DNA of 57,132 nt from Calothrix sp. HK-06 (GTDB lineage Bacteria > Cyanobacteriota > Cyanobacteriia > Cyanobacteriales > Nostocaceae). A program made the position numbers and the translations under genes. The stretch lies in NCBI RefSeq assembly GCF_001904745.1, contig NZ_MRCD01000022.1:41874-99005 (forward strand). Direction: 5' to 3'. This document shows, piece by piece, positions 1 to 8,829 of this stretch (within the stretch, counting starts at the first letter, position 1; each line of letters starts with the position of its first letter). The notes under the pieces were generated by a model that saw only the letters and a program-made list of their open reading frames with translations, was not told the origin of the DNA and searched no databases.

Positions 1-62
1 CGGTTTCTTTAAGCTTATTGAGAATGGTGCAAGATGTGAGTTACCACACCTCCTTACTTTGA

Positions 63-275
63 AGAGGTTTTTTAATCCTAAACACCTCGAACCCAGGTGA
101 ACGCATCGTAATTGAGCGACATGGTAAAGCAGCAGCTGCCATTGTGACGGTAGAAGACTTAAAGCGACTAGAAGACCTAGAAGATGTTATTGCATCCAGA
201 CAATTACAACAAGCAGTCGAACAAAACAATGGTTTTACGACTTTAGAGGCAATTGTTGCTCAAAGAGGTTTATAA
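63..275 (+). pseudogene. Phd/YefM-type antitoxin remnant, 5' end lost
   Basis: The frame ending at the TAA at 273-275 reads GERIVIERHGKAAAAIVTVE followed by a helical acidic tail, which matches the DNA-binding and dimerisation half of Phd/YefM antitoxins. The expected N-terminal part (starting Met and first helix) is missing: the same frame has a TGA at 60-62 and no ATG, GTG or TTG start between that stop and the conserved segment. No toxin gene follows before the P450. I infer a decayed toxin-antitoxin antitoxin. A frameshift joining it to sequence upstream of the window cannot be excluded. Confidence 0.55.
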
Positions 276-292
276 AAACCTGTAACCACCAC

Positions 293-306
293 GTAGAGAC
301 GTTACT
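293..306. repeat. Half copy of the GTAGAGACGTTAC hairpin repeat
   Basis: The 13-base arm GTAGAGACGTTAC is present once without its partner. Full inverted copies of the same repeat occur at 22376-22403, 25581-25608 and 54174-54201. Here it lies in the gap between the antitoxin remnant and the first P450. Confidence 0.5.
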
Positions 307-421
307 AATTACAAAGCACACAGGTTAAATTGGCTACTTTTTATAAATCTTTAAACAAAACTTAATAATTGATTTGGAGTTTCAATGGCACAACAGAAGT
401 AATACTTCTCTACATACAAGT

Positions 422-1786
422 ATGAAACTTCCAAACGGTCCGCAAACTCCTGCAATTGTACAAATGCTTCAATGGGTTGCTACTCCCATGTGGTTTATGG
501 AAGATTGTGCAAAGCGTTATGGTGATATTTTTACGATACAGTTAAATATGCCACTTGTACTTGTTAGCAACCCGCAAGCGCTACAGCAAATTTTAACAAG
601 TGATGCTAAAGAATTCGCGGCGCCTAGCAATTTAAATTCGCTGTTTGAACCACTTCTAGGCAAAAATTCTCTAATTACAGTTAGTGGTGAAACGCATAAG
701 CGTCAGCGGCAGTTATTAACACCACCTTTTCACGGTGAACGGATGCATAATTATGCTCAAACTATTAGTAATATTACTCAAGAAGTTATTAAAAGCTGGC
801 AAGTTTCAGAAACTGTCTGTATTCGTTCGGCGATGCAAACTATAACTCTACGGGTGATAATGCAAGCTGTATTTGGATTGTATAACTCCTCGCGTGCGGT
901 TGAACTCGAACGGGTAATTAGCATTATGATGGATGCTGGTGGAAGTTCACCTTTACGCGCGCTGATGTTATATTACCCTGCACTACAACGCGATTTAGGT
1001 AAATTAACACCGTGGGGGACTTTTTTACGGCGCCGTGAAATGGTAAATAAGTTAATATACACAGAAATTGCCGAACGTCGAGAAAACCCTGACCCTGAAC
1101 GTACTGATATTTTAAGTTTATTAATGGCAGCGTGCGATCAAAACGGTGAACCGATGACCGATGTGGAATTACGTGATGAGTTGATAACACTGTTAAGTGC
1201 TGGACATGAGACTACTGCAACAGCTTTAACTTGGGCATTTTACTGGATACATAAAACACCATCGGTACGTTATAAGTTATTAGCTGAACTAGATGGTTTA
1301 GATGATATGGACTTCAATGCTGTTAATAAGCTACCGTATTTAAGCGCTGTTTGTAACGAAACTCTGCGAATTTATCCTGTTGGAATGCTGACTTTTCCAC
1401 GCGAGGTTAAAGAACCAGTTAATTTGTGTGGTTATGATTTAGAACCTGGTACTTATATTATGGGTTCAATTTATTTAACTCATCGACGTGAGGATATATA
1501 TTCAGAAGCCAAGCAATTTAGTCCAGAAAGATTTTTGTCAAGACAATTTTCACCGTATGAATTTTTACCTTTTGGCGGTGGTGTACGTCGATGTATTGGT
1601 AATGCTTTTGCAATGTTGGAAATGAAGATTGTTTTAGCTACTGTTATGAAGTTGGTAGAGTTGGAACTTGTTACTAATAAAGATGTTAGACCTCGACGAC
1701 GCGGTTTAGTAACCGGACCAAATCAAGCTATTAATATGAGTGTTAAGGGGATGAGGGAAGCGCGCGTGCTTAGTACGAGCGTTTAA
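422..1786 (+). CDS. Cytochrome P450, CYP110-like (copy 1 of 3)
   Basis: Soluble heme-thiolate monooxygenase of about 454 residues. The I-helix oxygen-binding motif AGHETT, the K-helix ETLR (ExxR), and the heme loop FGGGVRRCIG with ligand Cys391 are all present. The N-terminus, MKLPNGPQTP, resembles that of the neighbouring P450 (MHLPPSPRTP). On this basis I choose ATG 422 over an in-frame TTG at 374. The gene lies 74 bp upstream of a close paralogue, so it is probably a tandem duplicate. CYP110 is the common P450 family of heterocystous cyanobacteria, and members have been shown to oxidise fatty acids, alkanes and terpenes. The substrate here is unknown, and no terpene synthase is adjacent. 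Confidence 0.93.
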   Translation: MKLPNGPQTPAIVQMLQWVATPMWFMEDCAKRYGDIFTIQLNMPLVLVSNPQALQQILTSDAKEFAAPSNLNSLFEPLLGKNSLITVSGETHKRQRQLLTPPFHGERMHNYAQTISNITQEVIKSWQVSETVCIRSAMQTITLRVIMQAVFGLYNSSRAVELERVISIMMDAGGSSPLRALMLYYPALQRDLGKLTPWGTFLRRREMVNKLIYTEIAERRENPDPERTDILSLLMAACDQNGEPMTDVELRDELITLLSAGHETTATALTWAFYWIHKTPSVRYKLLAELDGLDDMDFNAVNKLPYLSAVCNETLRIYPVGMLTFPREVKEPVNLCGYDLEPGTYIMGSIYLTHRREDIYSEAKQFSPERFLSRQFSPYEFLPFGGGVRRCIGNAFAMLEMKIVLATVMKLVELELVTNKDVRPRRRGLVTGPNQAINMSVKGMREARVLSTSV

Positions 1787-1860
1787 TTTTGATAGGGGTA
1801 TGTTTACTAGTGTAAAATTGATATGTAGCTTAATATCCCTAAACTTAATTTCTACCAGAT

Positions 1861-3201
1861 ATGCATTTACCACCATCACCTCGTACTCCTGGCACCATAC
1901 AGTTGTTACGCTGGATATTTACACCGATGTCATATATGGACGAATGCGCTTCTGCGTATGGTGATATTTATAGTTTAAATATACGTCCCGATTACCCAAC
2001 TGTTTTAATCAGTAATCCTGATGCTTTGCAAACTATTTTAACAAGTGATACAAAAGAATTATCATCTCCTGGTGAGTTAAATCAGATTTTTACACCTATA
2101 CTCGGAACGCAGTCACTAATTACCGCTAGTGGAAAACAACATTCACGTAAACGACAGTTAGTTATGCCCGCATTACACGGAGAACGTATGCGCGCGTATG
2201 CAGATATTATTTATCAAGTTACAGATGAAGTTATATCTACATTAGAAATTGGCGCCCGCTTTTCAATTCGCAGCGTCACACAAACTATTACGCTCAAAAT
2301 TATCATGCAAGCTGTGTTTGGACTGTATGATAGTCCGCGCGCACGAGAATTAGAACAAGTATTGAAAACTATTCTAGATTCTACAAGCTCTCCGGTATCT
2401 CTTGCTGCTGCTGCTTTCCCAATATTTGGCAAAATATTAGGTTCATTAGACCCTGCGCACGACTTTGATACTTTGCTGCAACAAACCAATAAAATAATTT
2501 ACGAAGAAATTCAAGAACGACGTAGTAACCTAGACTTTGAAAAGCGTGTTGATATCTTAAGCTTATTAATGTTAGCGCGCGATGAAGACGGACAAGCAAT
2601 GACTGATGTGGAACTGCGCGACGAACTCATGACATTATTAACAGCAGGTCACGAAACAACAGCAACAGCTTTGGCATGGGCAGTATATTTCATTTACAAG
2701 AATGAGAACGTAAAAACTAAATTACTAAGCGAACTTAATAGCTTAGGCAATAATCCTGATTCAAACACTGTTTTCAAACTACCTTACCTTACCGCCGTTT
2801 GTAACGAAACCCTCCGAATATATCCTGTCGGACTGCTTACCTTTCCCCGTAGAGTTGAAAAAGCTATGTCTTTATGTGGCTATAATTTAGAATCAGGCAC
2901 CTTAGTTTACGGTTCAATATACGACACACATCACCGTCAAGATTTATACGCAAATCCAAACCAATTTAAACCTGAAAGATTTTTAGAACGGCAATATTCA
3001 GCTTATGAATTTTTACCATTTGGCGGAGGCGCCAGACGTTGTATTGGACTAGCATTTGCTCAGTTTGAAATGAAATTAGTACTAGCAAGAATCCTTACAT
3101 CAGTGCAATTAGAACTAGTCACAAAAACCAAAGTAAGCCCTAAACGCCGAGGTTTAGTATCCGCTCCCAACCGTCCTATCTATATGAAGAAGTTATCATA
3201 G
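1861..3201 (+). CDS. Cytochrome P450, CYP110-like (copy 2 of 3)
   Basis: A 446-residue P450 closely similar along its whole length to the gene upstream. It has the same I-helix AGHETTATAL, ETLR and EFLPFGGGARRCIG heme loop, with ligand Cys394. It starts at ATG 1861 with the proline-rich MHLPPSPRTP membrane-proximal segment, and no strong ribosome binding site is visible. The two genes could be cotranscribed (74-bp gap). The tandem pair with a shared active-site framework suggests duplication followed by substrate divergence. No ferredoxin or reductase gene is nearby, so electrons must come from generic cellular donors. Confidence 0.93.
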   Translation: MHLPPSPRTPGTIQLLRWIFTPMSYMDECASAYGDIYSLNIRPDYPTVLISNPDALQTILTSDTKELSSPGELNQIFTPILGTQSLITASGKQHSRKRQLVMPALHGERMRAYADIIYQVTDEVISTLEIGARFSIRSVTQTITLKIIMQAVFGLYDSPRARELEQVLKTILDSTSSPVSLAAAAFPIFGKILGSLDPAHDFDTLLQQTNKIIYEEIQERRSNLDFEKRVDILSLLMLARDEDGQAMTDVELRDELMTLLTAGHETTATALAWAVYFIYKNENVKTKLLSELNSLGNNPDSNTVFKLPYLTAVCNETLRIYPVGLLTFPRRVEKAMSLCGYNLESGTLVYGSIYDTHHRQDLYANPNQFKPERFLERQYSAYEFLPFGGGARRCIGLAFAQFEMKLVLARILTSVQLELVTKTKVSPKRRGLVSAPNRPIYMKKLS

Positions 3202-3562
3202 TATAATTATACGCATAATAGAAGGTGGAATATCATTGATCTTGAAGAATATTTTAACTTCTTGTGTTTTTCTAGCTATTGTTCGATTAACTCATTGACT
3301 ACTTGACTCATCTTCAAACCCCGAAGAGCGTATTTGAGCTTGTCTGGAACACTGATATGCAAAAATATTATAAGTATTAAAGATTACAATAATTTATCTG
3401 TACAAAATTCCAAATGTACAAACCTATATTTCTATAGGGGGAAGTAAAGTTAACTTATGCATTTATGGATTTACATTATTTTCATTAACGATACTTCGTT
3501 GGAAAGACGTAATATTGATGCTGCCTTCTTAGGATTGTGAGTATTGTTTGAAGTATAAAATT
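3202..3562. other. Intergenic stretch, no convincing gene
   Basis: AT-rich spacer between the P450 pair and the SDR gene. On the minus strand at about 3276-3363 a short open stretch reads ISVPDKLKYALRGLKMSQ, ending in TAG and followed in frame by further helical-looking sequence. This could be a broken ribbon-helix-helix antitoxin, but there is no start codon and it is too short to call. Nothing else is recognisable. Confidence 0.4.
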
Positions 3563-4360
3563 ATGTCATCAATTATACCCTTGGCTGTTGTAACTGGCGC
3601 CTCTAATGGCATAGGTTACGAACTTGCTAAACAGTTTGCTAAAAATGGCTTTGATTTACTAATTACTGCTACAGGTTCAAATATAGAATCCGTTGCAAAG
3701 GAAATCGCCCAAACCTCAAAAGCAGAAATTGAGACGGTGCAAGCTGACCTTGCTACTTATGAAGGTGTTGAGACTCTTTATAATAAGATAAAATCTCTTA
3801 ACCGACCTGTGGATGCTATCGCGATTAATGCGGGTGTTGGTGTTGGTGGTGATTTTGCACGCGAGACTGATTTACAGGATGAACTTAATCTTATCAACCT
3901 CAACGTTGTATCGTCTGTTCATCTTGCCAAAAGAGTAGTAAAGGATATGCTCGAACGCGGCAAAGGTAAAATTCTCTTTACTTCATCAATTGCCGCTATA
4001 ATGCCCGGACCATTCGAGGCAGTTTATGCAGCTTCCAAAGCGTTTATACAATCTTTCTCACTGTCCCTACGTAATGAGTTGAAAGATACAGGTATAACTG
4101 TTACAGCACTTCAGCCTGGACCTACAGGCACCAATTTCTTCCACCGCGCGGATATGGACGATACAAAGGCAGGTGCAGGTCCAAAGGATGACCCTGCCGA
4201 AGTCGCGAAACAAGGATTTGAGGCTTTAATGGCTGGTAAAGAAAGTGTTGTTGCTGGTTCAATTATGACAAAAATTCAAGGTGCAGTTGCTAAGGTTCTA
4301 CCCGATGGCGCTAAAACTGAAATGCACCGTCAGATAGCTGAACCTGGTTCCGCTAATTAA
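3563..4360 (+). CDS. Short-chain dehydrogenase/reductase (SDR)
   Basis: Classical SDR of about 265 residues. It has the Rossmann cofactor motif TGASNGIG near the N-terminus, a catalytic serine in FTSSIAA and the YAASK (YxxxK) pair. The helix after YxxxK (AFIQSFSLSLRNEL) and the PGPTGTNFF segment are typical of cytosolic SDRs acting on small hydrophobic carbonyls or alcohols. ATG 3563 places TGAS at the normal distance from the start; an in-frame TTG at 3548 would add five residues. It sits between P450 genes in the same direction, so it may oxidise or reduce P450 products (inference). The Gly-Ala of the TGAS motif is encoded by a GGCGCC palindrome. Confidence 0.88.
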   Translation: MSSIIPLAVVTGASNGIGYELAKQFAKNGFDLLITATGSNIESVAKEIAQTSKAEIETVQADLATYEGVETLYNKIKSLNRPVDAIAINAGVGVGGDFARETDLQDELNLINLNVVSSVHLAKRVVKDMLERGKGKILFTSSIAAIMPGPFEAVYAASKAFIQSFSLSLRNELKDTGITVTALQPGPTGTNFFHRADMDDTKAGAGPKDDPAEVAKQGFEALMAGKESVVAGSIMTKIQGAVAKVLPDGAKTEMHRQIAEPGSAN

Positions 4361-4409
4361 ACAGGTGCCTGTTTAATATAAGTATGAACGAATAATCTTG
4401 TAGGATAAT

Positions 4410-4473
4410 CTTGTGGGGTGGGCATCCTTGCCCGCCCTTAAGTTGTAACAGGCAGGATGCCTGTTCCACAAGA
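4410..4473. repeat. GGGCATCC/GGATGCC hairpin repeat, copy upstream of P450-3
   Basis: Runs from CTTGTGGGGTGGGCATCC to GGATGCCTGTTCCACAAG and can fold as two nested hairpins (GGGCA...TGCCC, and CAGGCA...TGCCTG) closed by CTTGTGG/CCACAAG ends. A near-identical copy lies at 5805-5873, so the third P450 is flanked by direct copies. Partial copies are at 14723-14751 and 27331-27361. Confidence 0.75.
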
Positions 4474-4496
4474 GGATAAATTCAATTTTAATTAAA

Positions 4497-5837
4497 ATGA
4501 ATTCTTTAATACAAACTATTCAATTAATCGCTAACCCTACCAAATTTCTAGATAAAAGCGCAGCTAAATATGGCGATACCTTTACAATGCGCGTACTAGG
4601 TATAAACTCGCCACCTGTTGTATTTTTTGGTCATCCGCAAGCTATATCTGAATGTTTTGCTATTCCCGCACAGAAATTAGACTTTAAAAAAGCAACCCAC
4701 GTATTTAAACCACTGTTCGGTGCCAATTCGATTGTCCTCCAACAAGGTCTACAGCACAATCGTCAGCGTAGTTTACTAATGCCGCCTTTTCATGGTGATA
4801 GGATGAAGTCTTACGGTGAGACTATATATAGTATTACTCAACATGTCACCAAAAACTGGCGACCAGGTCAAATAGTGTCAATGCAGCATGTAATGCCCGA
4901 TATTACTTTACAGATTATTTTACAAGTAGTATTCGGTATCAGTCCAGGTGCCAGATATGAAAAGCTTAAACAACTCCTCAGTACTTTATTAGATGATATT
5001 ACTACGCCTTGGTACTCTAGCTTATTTTTCTTTCCACCGCTACAAAAAGACTTAGGCGCCTGGAGTCCTTGGGGAAATTATCTCAAGCGTAAGCAAGATA
5101 TAGATAATCTTGTCTATGCTGAAATTTCAGAAAGGCGACAGTTACAAGATGATTCGCTAACTGATATTTTAAGCTTATTAATGTCCGCACGCGATGAAGA
5201 CGGACAAGCGATGAGCGACGAAGAGTTAAAAGACCAGTTAATATCGCTTTTACTTTTAGGGTATGAAACAACTGCTGGTGTTCTACAGTGGCTATTTTAT
5301 TTAATTCATGCACATGCAGATGTTAAAGATAAGATTATTAATGAATTAAAAAGTGTAACACCAAACGAAGTTACTAAATTGCCGTATCTTTCTGCTGTTT
5401 GTCAAGAAACAATGCGACTCCACCCTATAGCATTGATTTGTACTCCACGTATGACAAAAGAAACAGTAGAAATAAGTAGTGTTGAATATGCAGCTGGTAC
5501 TGTTTTAGTTCCTTGCATTTATTTAGCGCATCATCGTAGTGAAACTTACATAGAACCAGAAAAGTTTAATCCTGATAGGTTTTTAAATCAAAAGTATTCT
5601 CCAACTGAATATTTACCTTTTGGAGGTGGGTATCGAGGATGTATAGGCTCCGCTTTTTCCATGTATGAATTGAAGCTAGTAATGGCTGCAATTTTATCAC
5701 AATTTGAACTTGAACTTGTTGATAGGCGCCCTGTTAAACCTATGCGTCGCGGTATTACTATTGTTCCATCTTCAGGTGTGACAATGAAAGTAAAACAAAT
5801 AAACTCTTGTGAAGCGGGCATCCTTGCCCGCCCCTAA
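4497..5837 (+). CDS. Cytochrome P450 (copy 3 of 3), divergent
   Basis: A 446-residue P450 with ETMR (ExxR) and the heme loop FGGGYRGCIG (ligand Cys382). Its I-helix motif is LGYETT rather than AGHETT: the Gly and the Glu-Thr pair are kept, while the first Ala and the His are changed, which may alter the pocket. The N-terminus lacks the LP-rich leader of the two upstream P450s, and an in-frame TAA just before the ATG rules out an extension. The last residues, CEAGILARP, are encoded by the flanking hairpin repeat, which also supplies the stop codon. It is related to, but clearly diverged from, the tandem pair. Substrate unknown. Confidence 0.92.
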   Translation: MNSLIQTIQLIANPTKFLDKSAAKYGDTFTMRVLGINSPPVVFFGHPQAISECFAIPAQKLDFKKATHVFKPLFGANSIVLQQGLQHNRQRSLLMPPFHGDRMKSYGETIYSITQHVTKNWRPGQIVSMQHVMPDITLQIILQVVFGISPGARYEKLKQLLSTLLDDITTPWYSSLFFFPPLQKDLGAWSPWGNYLKRKQDIDNLVYAEISERRQLQDDSLTDILSLLMSARDEDGQAMSDEELKDQLISLLLLGYETTAGVLQWLFYLIHAHADVKDKIINELKSVTPNEVTKLPYLSAVCQETMRLHPIALICTPRMTKETVEISSVEYAAGTVLVPCIYLAHHRSETYIEPEKFNPDRFLNQKYSPTEYLPFGGGYRGCIGSAFSMYELKLVMAAILSQFELELVDRRPVKPMRRGITIVPSSGVTMKVKQINSCEAGILARP

Positions 5838-5873
5838 CATAGAATAAACAGGCAGGGATGCCTGTTCCACAAG
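5805..5873. repeat. GGGCATCC/GGATGCC hairpin repeat overlapping the P450-3 3' end
   Basis: Second long copy of the repeat at 4410-4473 (CTTGTGAAGCGGGCATCC ... GATGCCTGTTCCACAAG). Its first 33 bases are the last codons and stop of the third P450. It may also act as a transcript end. Confidence 0.75.
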
Positions 5874-6000
5874 ATAAAAATGAGGCGGCTTCTATCAATG
5901 GTAGAATCATTAAGATTAAATATTACCTTCGCAATGTAGATTAATTTTTATTTTCTAGCGTCTAAATTTACAGAGCTGATAAAATATTGAGGGTAAAATT

Positions 6001-6762
6001 GTGCAAACTGAACAAAATATAGAAGGAACCCTAGTCTCCAAAGCGATTGAAACAAGTGTGGGTCTTGCGTTTGATAATGTTGATGAAATTGACGTTGATA
6101 TCCAAACTGATATATTGAAACTTCTTCAAGGACAAGTTGATGGAGTCGGGGTACAGGGACAGGGTTTAGAAATGCAAGGTGTTCGCATACAAGAACTTCA
6201 GTTGCAAACCGATACTGTTTCAGTTAATCCTTTAAACGCTGTTTTTGGTAAAGTGGAATTTGACCAACCTGTTAATGCTAATGCCCGTGTGGTATTGACT
6301 GAGGATGATTTAAACCGTGCGATGACTACAGGCTGGGTTCGTAGCTTCCTACAGAAGGGACTTGCTTTAGACTTAAACGGTGATACCGTTACTTTTAAAC
6401 CCCAACTTATCCGTCTTCATTTACCTGATGCTAATAAAATAAAGGTTGTCGGTAAAATTTTACTTGAACAAGCAGGCGCCACACGCCCATTAACGTTTCA
6501 AGCTATTGTTTGTACTCGTACTGAAACTTCACCAATTATGCTCGAAAGCTTTGTCTGTGCTGAAAATGAAGGTATTACCCTTGATTTCACTACAGCTTTG
6601 ATTAAAAAACTTAAAGAATTGACAGAAGCACCTCATCTAGAAATGGGCGGGACTGCTTTTCGTGTTAAAAAGATGGAGGTAGAAAAAGGTACTATGACAT
6701 TAATAGTACAAGTGCATTTACGCAAAATCCCTTCGTCTAACAAAGTAGAATCATGCAACTAA
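6001..6762 (+). CDS. DUF2993 (LmeA-like) protein
   Basis: A 253-residue protein starting at GTG 6001, with a short GAGG ribosome-binding site a few bases upstream. The pattern NVDEIDVDIQTDILKLLQGQ, followed by repeated beta strands (VDGVGVQGQGLEMQGV, INPLNAVFGKVEF) and VVLTEDDLNRAM, is the DUF2993 signature of cyanobacteria and actinobacteria (LmeA in mycobacteria takes part in lipomannan maturation). There is no clear signal peptide. It is a paralogue of the protein at 23457-24191. Its last 10 bases overlap the dipeptide epimerase gene, so the two are translationally coupled. The biochemical role is unknown. Confidence 0.85.
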   Translation: MQTEQNIEGTLVSKAIETSVGLAFDNVDEIDVDIQTDILKLLQGQVDGVGVQGQGLEMQGVRIQELQLQTDTVSVNPLNAVFGKVEFDQPVNANARVVLTEDDLNRAMTTGWVRSFLQKGLALDLNGDTVTFKPQLIRLHLPDANKIKVVGKILLEQAGATRPLTFQAIVCTRTETSPIMLESFVCAENEGITLDFTTALIKKLKELTEAPHLEMGGTAFRVKKMEVEKGTMTLIVQVHLRKIPSSNKVESCN

Positions 6763-7805
6763 ATGTAAAATTATTTACCCTAACAAAACGTTTTCCGCTC
6801 AAAATTAGTTATGGTACAACGGCGCAGACAACAAATGTATGGGTAAAAATTTTACATGATGGTATTGAAGGTTGGGGTGAAGCATCACCATTTAGTGCTG
6901 GAGGTAATGCTTTAACTACCGACATAATTCACTCTTCTTTACTTCAGCTGGCGCCAACTTTAGAAAAATTCACTCCCTATGAGCGTCACCGTATAGAAGA
7001 AGTTTTAATTGAAGCTAATATTATCAGCCCAGTACGCGCGGCAATTGATATGGCTTTACACGACTGGTTTGGCAAAAGTGTTAATTTACCGCTTTGGAAA
7101 ATATGGGGTTTAGATAGAAATACTATTGTTCCTACTTCTGTAACGATTGGTATAAATACACCTGATGGCGCAAGAGAACGAGTTAAAAAATGGCTGGAAT
7201 ACGCTGATATTAAGCTTTTGAAAGTAAAGCTTGGTAGCAAAGAAGGTATCGAAGCTGACAAAGAAATGTTACTTGCTGTATGTGAAGAGGCGCCAAACCT
7301 TGAAATATTTGTTGATGCTAACGGTGGTTGGAGTCTATCGGATGCAGTTACAATGGGCAAGTGGCTAGCAGATTTAAATATTAAGTATATTGAACAACCC
7401 TTAGCAAAAGGAAGAGAGCCAGAATTACGCGAACTAAAAGCAAAACAGCCATTACCGATATTTGTAGACGAAAGTTGTTTTACTTGTCAAGATGTTTCTG
7501 ACTTGGCAAATTTCATCGATGGTATTAATATCAAGCTGATGAAGTCGGGTGGCTTAACCGAGGCAATACGGATGATACATGTAGCGCGCGCTCATGAATT
7601 ACAAGTTATGTTTGGTTGTTATTCAGATAGCGCATTAACAAATACCGCTGCTGCACAAATTTCTCCGTTAGCAGACTATCTAGATTTAGACAGTCATCTT
7701 AATCTTATAGATGACCCTTTTTGTGGTGCGGTTCTGCAATCTGGGTGCCTATTTCCTAATGATTTACCAGGTTTGGGGGTAGAATATCGTGCGGTTAGCG
7801 CTTAA
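6753..7805 (+). CDS. Enolase-superfamily dipeptide epimerase (L-Ala-D/L-Glu type)
   Basis: A 350-residue enolase-superfamily enzyme of the muconate-lactonising subgroup. It has an N-terminal capping domain with GWGEASPF, then the barrel with the Lys-x-Lys base (LLKVKLGS), the three metal ligands (VDANGGW, IEQPLA, VDESCF), and the second catalytic Lys in GINIKLMKSGG. These are the hallmarks of Ala-Glu dipeptide epimerases, which invert an alpha carbon in cell-wall or other dipeptides. It overlaps the genes on both sides (10 bp and 17 bp). The exact dipeptide cannot be read from sequence. Confidence 0.88.
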   Translation: MQLNVKLFTLTKRFPLKISYGTTAQTTNVWVKILHDGIEGWGEASPFSAGGNALTTDIIHSSLLQLAPTLEKFTPYERHRIEEVLIEANIISPVRAAIDMALHDWFGKSVNLPLWKIWGLDRNTIVPTSVTIGINTPDGARERVKKWLEYADIKLLKVKLGSKEGIEADKEMLLAVCEEAPNLEIFVDANGGWSLSDAVTMGKWLADLNIKYIEQPLAKGREPELRELKAKQPLPIFVDESCFTCQDVSDLANFIDGINIKLMKSGGLTEAIRMIHVARAHELQVMFGCYSDSALTNTAAAQISPLADYLDLDSHLNLIDDPFCGAVLQSGCLFPNDLPGLGVEYRAVSA

Positions 7806-8829
7806 TCAAAGGGTTGCAATTCTTTTACACGGTGGAATTACTGGAACGATTGGAAAAACTGGACTGTCGCTTTTGCGATATAGCGAAGCTCTAATAGTTG
7901 CCGCAATTGATAAAGAATCTGTTGGTAAATCAATAGTTGAGTTAACGGGTATTAAGCGCGATGTACCGATAGTCGCTTCGGTGGCAGAGTCTTTGAAATA
8001 TCGACCCGAAGTTTTAGTCATTGCTATTGCTCCTAAAGGTGGCGCCTTACCTGATGATTATTGGCACGAATTAAAAGATGCGATTAAAGCAGGAATGTCT
8101 ATAGTTAATGGGTTACATACTCCTTTAGAAAATATCCCTGAACTCAAAGCTCTCCTTAAACCTGGTCAGCTAATTTGGGATGTGCGAAAGGAACCATCTA
8201 ATTTAGGTATAGGAACAGCACAAGCACGCAATTTACCTTGCCGTCGTGTATTAACTGTAGGCACTGACATGGCTGTAGGTAAAATGTCTACTAGTATAGA
8301 ATTACACCATGCATCTCGATTAAGAGGATGGCGTTCTAAGTTTTTAGCAACAGGGCAAACTGGGTTAATGCTCGAAGGTGATGGAGTTCCTTTAGATGCT
8401 ATACGTGTAGACTATGCAGCAGGCGCCGTTGAACAAATGGTAATGCGATATGGAAAAAGCTATGATATTTTGTACATCGAAGGACAAGGTTCGCTATTAC
8501 ATCCAGCATCAACAGCAACATTACCTTTAATACGTGGCTCACAGCCAACACAAATGATTCTCGTACATCGGGCAGGGCAAACCGAAGTAATGGAAGGTAT
8601 ACCTATTCCTCCGTTGAACGAAGTTATCAAGCTGTACGAAATAGTCGCAAAAGGTGCGGGAGCATTTACAGGGGCCTCTGTTGTAGGTATTGCTTTGAAT
8701 ACAGCACATCTAGATGAAGCTACAGCAAAACAAGAAATAGCTAAAATTCAAACAGAAACTGGTTTACCTTGTACTGACGTAATTAGATATGGTGGTGCTA
8801 AGTTATTAGATGCCGTAATGCGAAGTTAG
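7789..8829 (+). CDS. DUF1611 P-loop protein (DgcN family)
   Basis: A 346-residue protein starting at GTG 7789 inside the epimerase gene. An N-terminal Rossmann-like domain (VAILLHGGITGTIGKTG) is followed by a P-loop domain with GTDMAVGKMST and EGQGSLLHP, the DUF1611 signature. DUF1611 proteins commonly sit beside dipeptide epimerases, and a DUF1611 member (DgcN) has been linked to D-glutamate use in marine bacteria. The overlap with the epimerase supports a joint role in handling a D-amino-acid-containing peptide. Reaction and substrate are inferred, not shown. The stop codon touches a hairpin repeat. Confidence 0.85.
   Translation: MRLALNQRVAILLHGGITGTIGKTGLSLLRYSEALIVAAIDKESVGKSIVELTGIKRDVPIVASVAESLKYRPEVLVIAIAPKGGALPDDYWHELKDAIKAGMSIVNGLHTPLENIPELKALLKPGQLIWDVRKEPSNLGIGTAQARNLPCRRVLTVGTDMAVGKMSTSIELHHASRLRGWRSKFLATGQTGLMLEGDGVPLDAIRVDYAAGAVEQMVMRYGKSYDILYIEGQGSLLHPASTATLPLIRGSQPTQMILVHRAGQTEVMEGIPIPPLNEVIKLYEIVAKGAGAFTGASVVGIALNTAHLDEATAKQEIAKIQTETGLPCTDVIRYGGAKLLDAVMRS

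Noticed and set aside
41-229. 62-residue open frame on the minus strand
   Set aside because: It is the reverse of the antitoxin remnant, has no plausible family and shows codon-shadow composition (Ser/Cys-rich).
924-1190. 88-residue minus-strand open frame inside the first P450
   Set aside because: It lies wholly within a well-supported P450 and resembles no known protein; a similar shadow is present in the third P450 at 5083-5313.
3276-3363. Possible ribbon-helix-helix antitoxin fragment on the minus strand
   Set aside because: Fewer than 30 codons, no start and a stop in the middle of the putative helix; too little to call.
6986-7360. 124-residue minus-strand open frame inside the dipeptide epimerase gene
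   Set aside because: The epimerase motifs on the plus strand are complete; this frame is Ser/Ile-rich shadow sequence.
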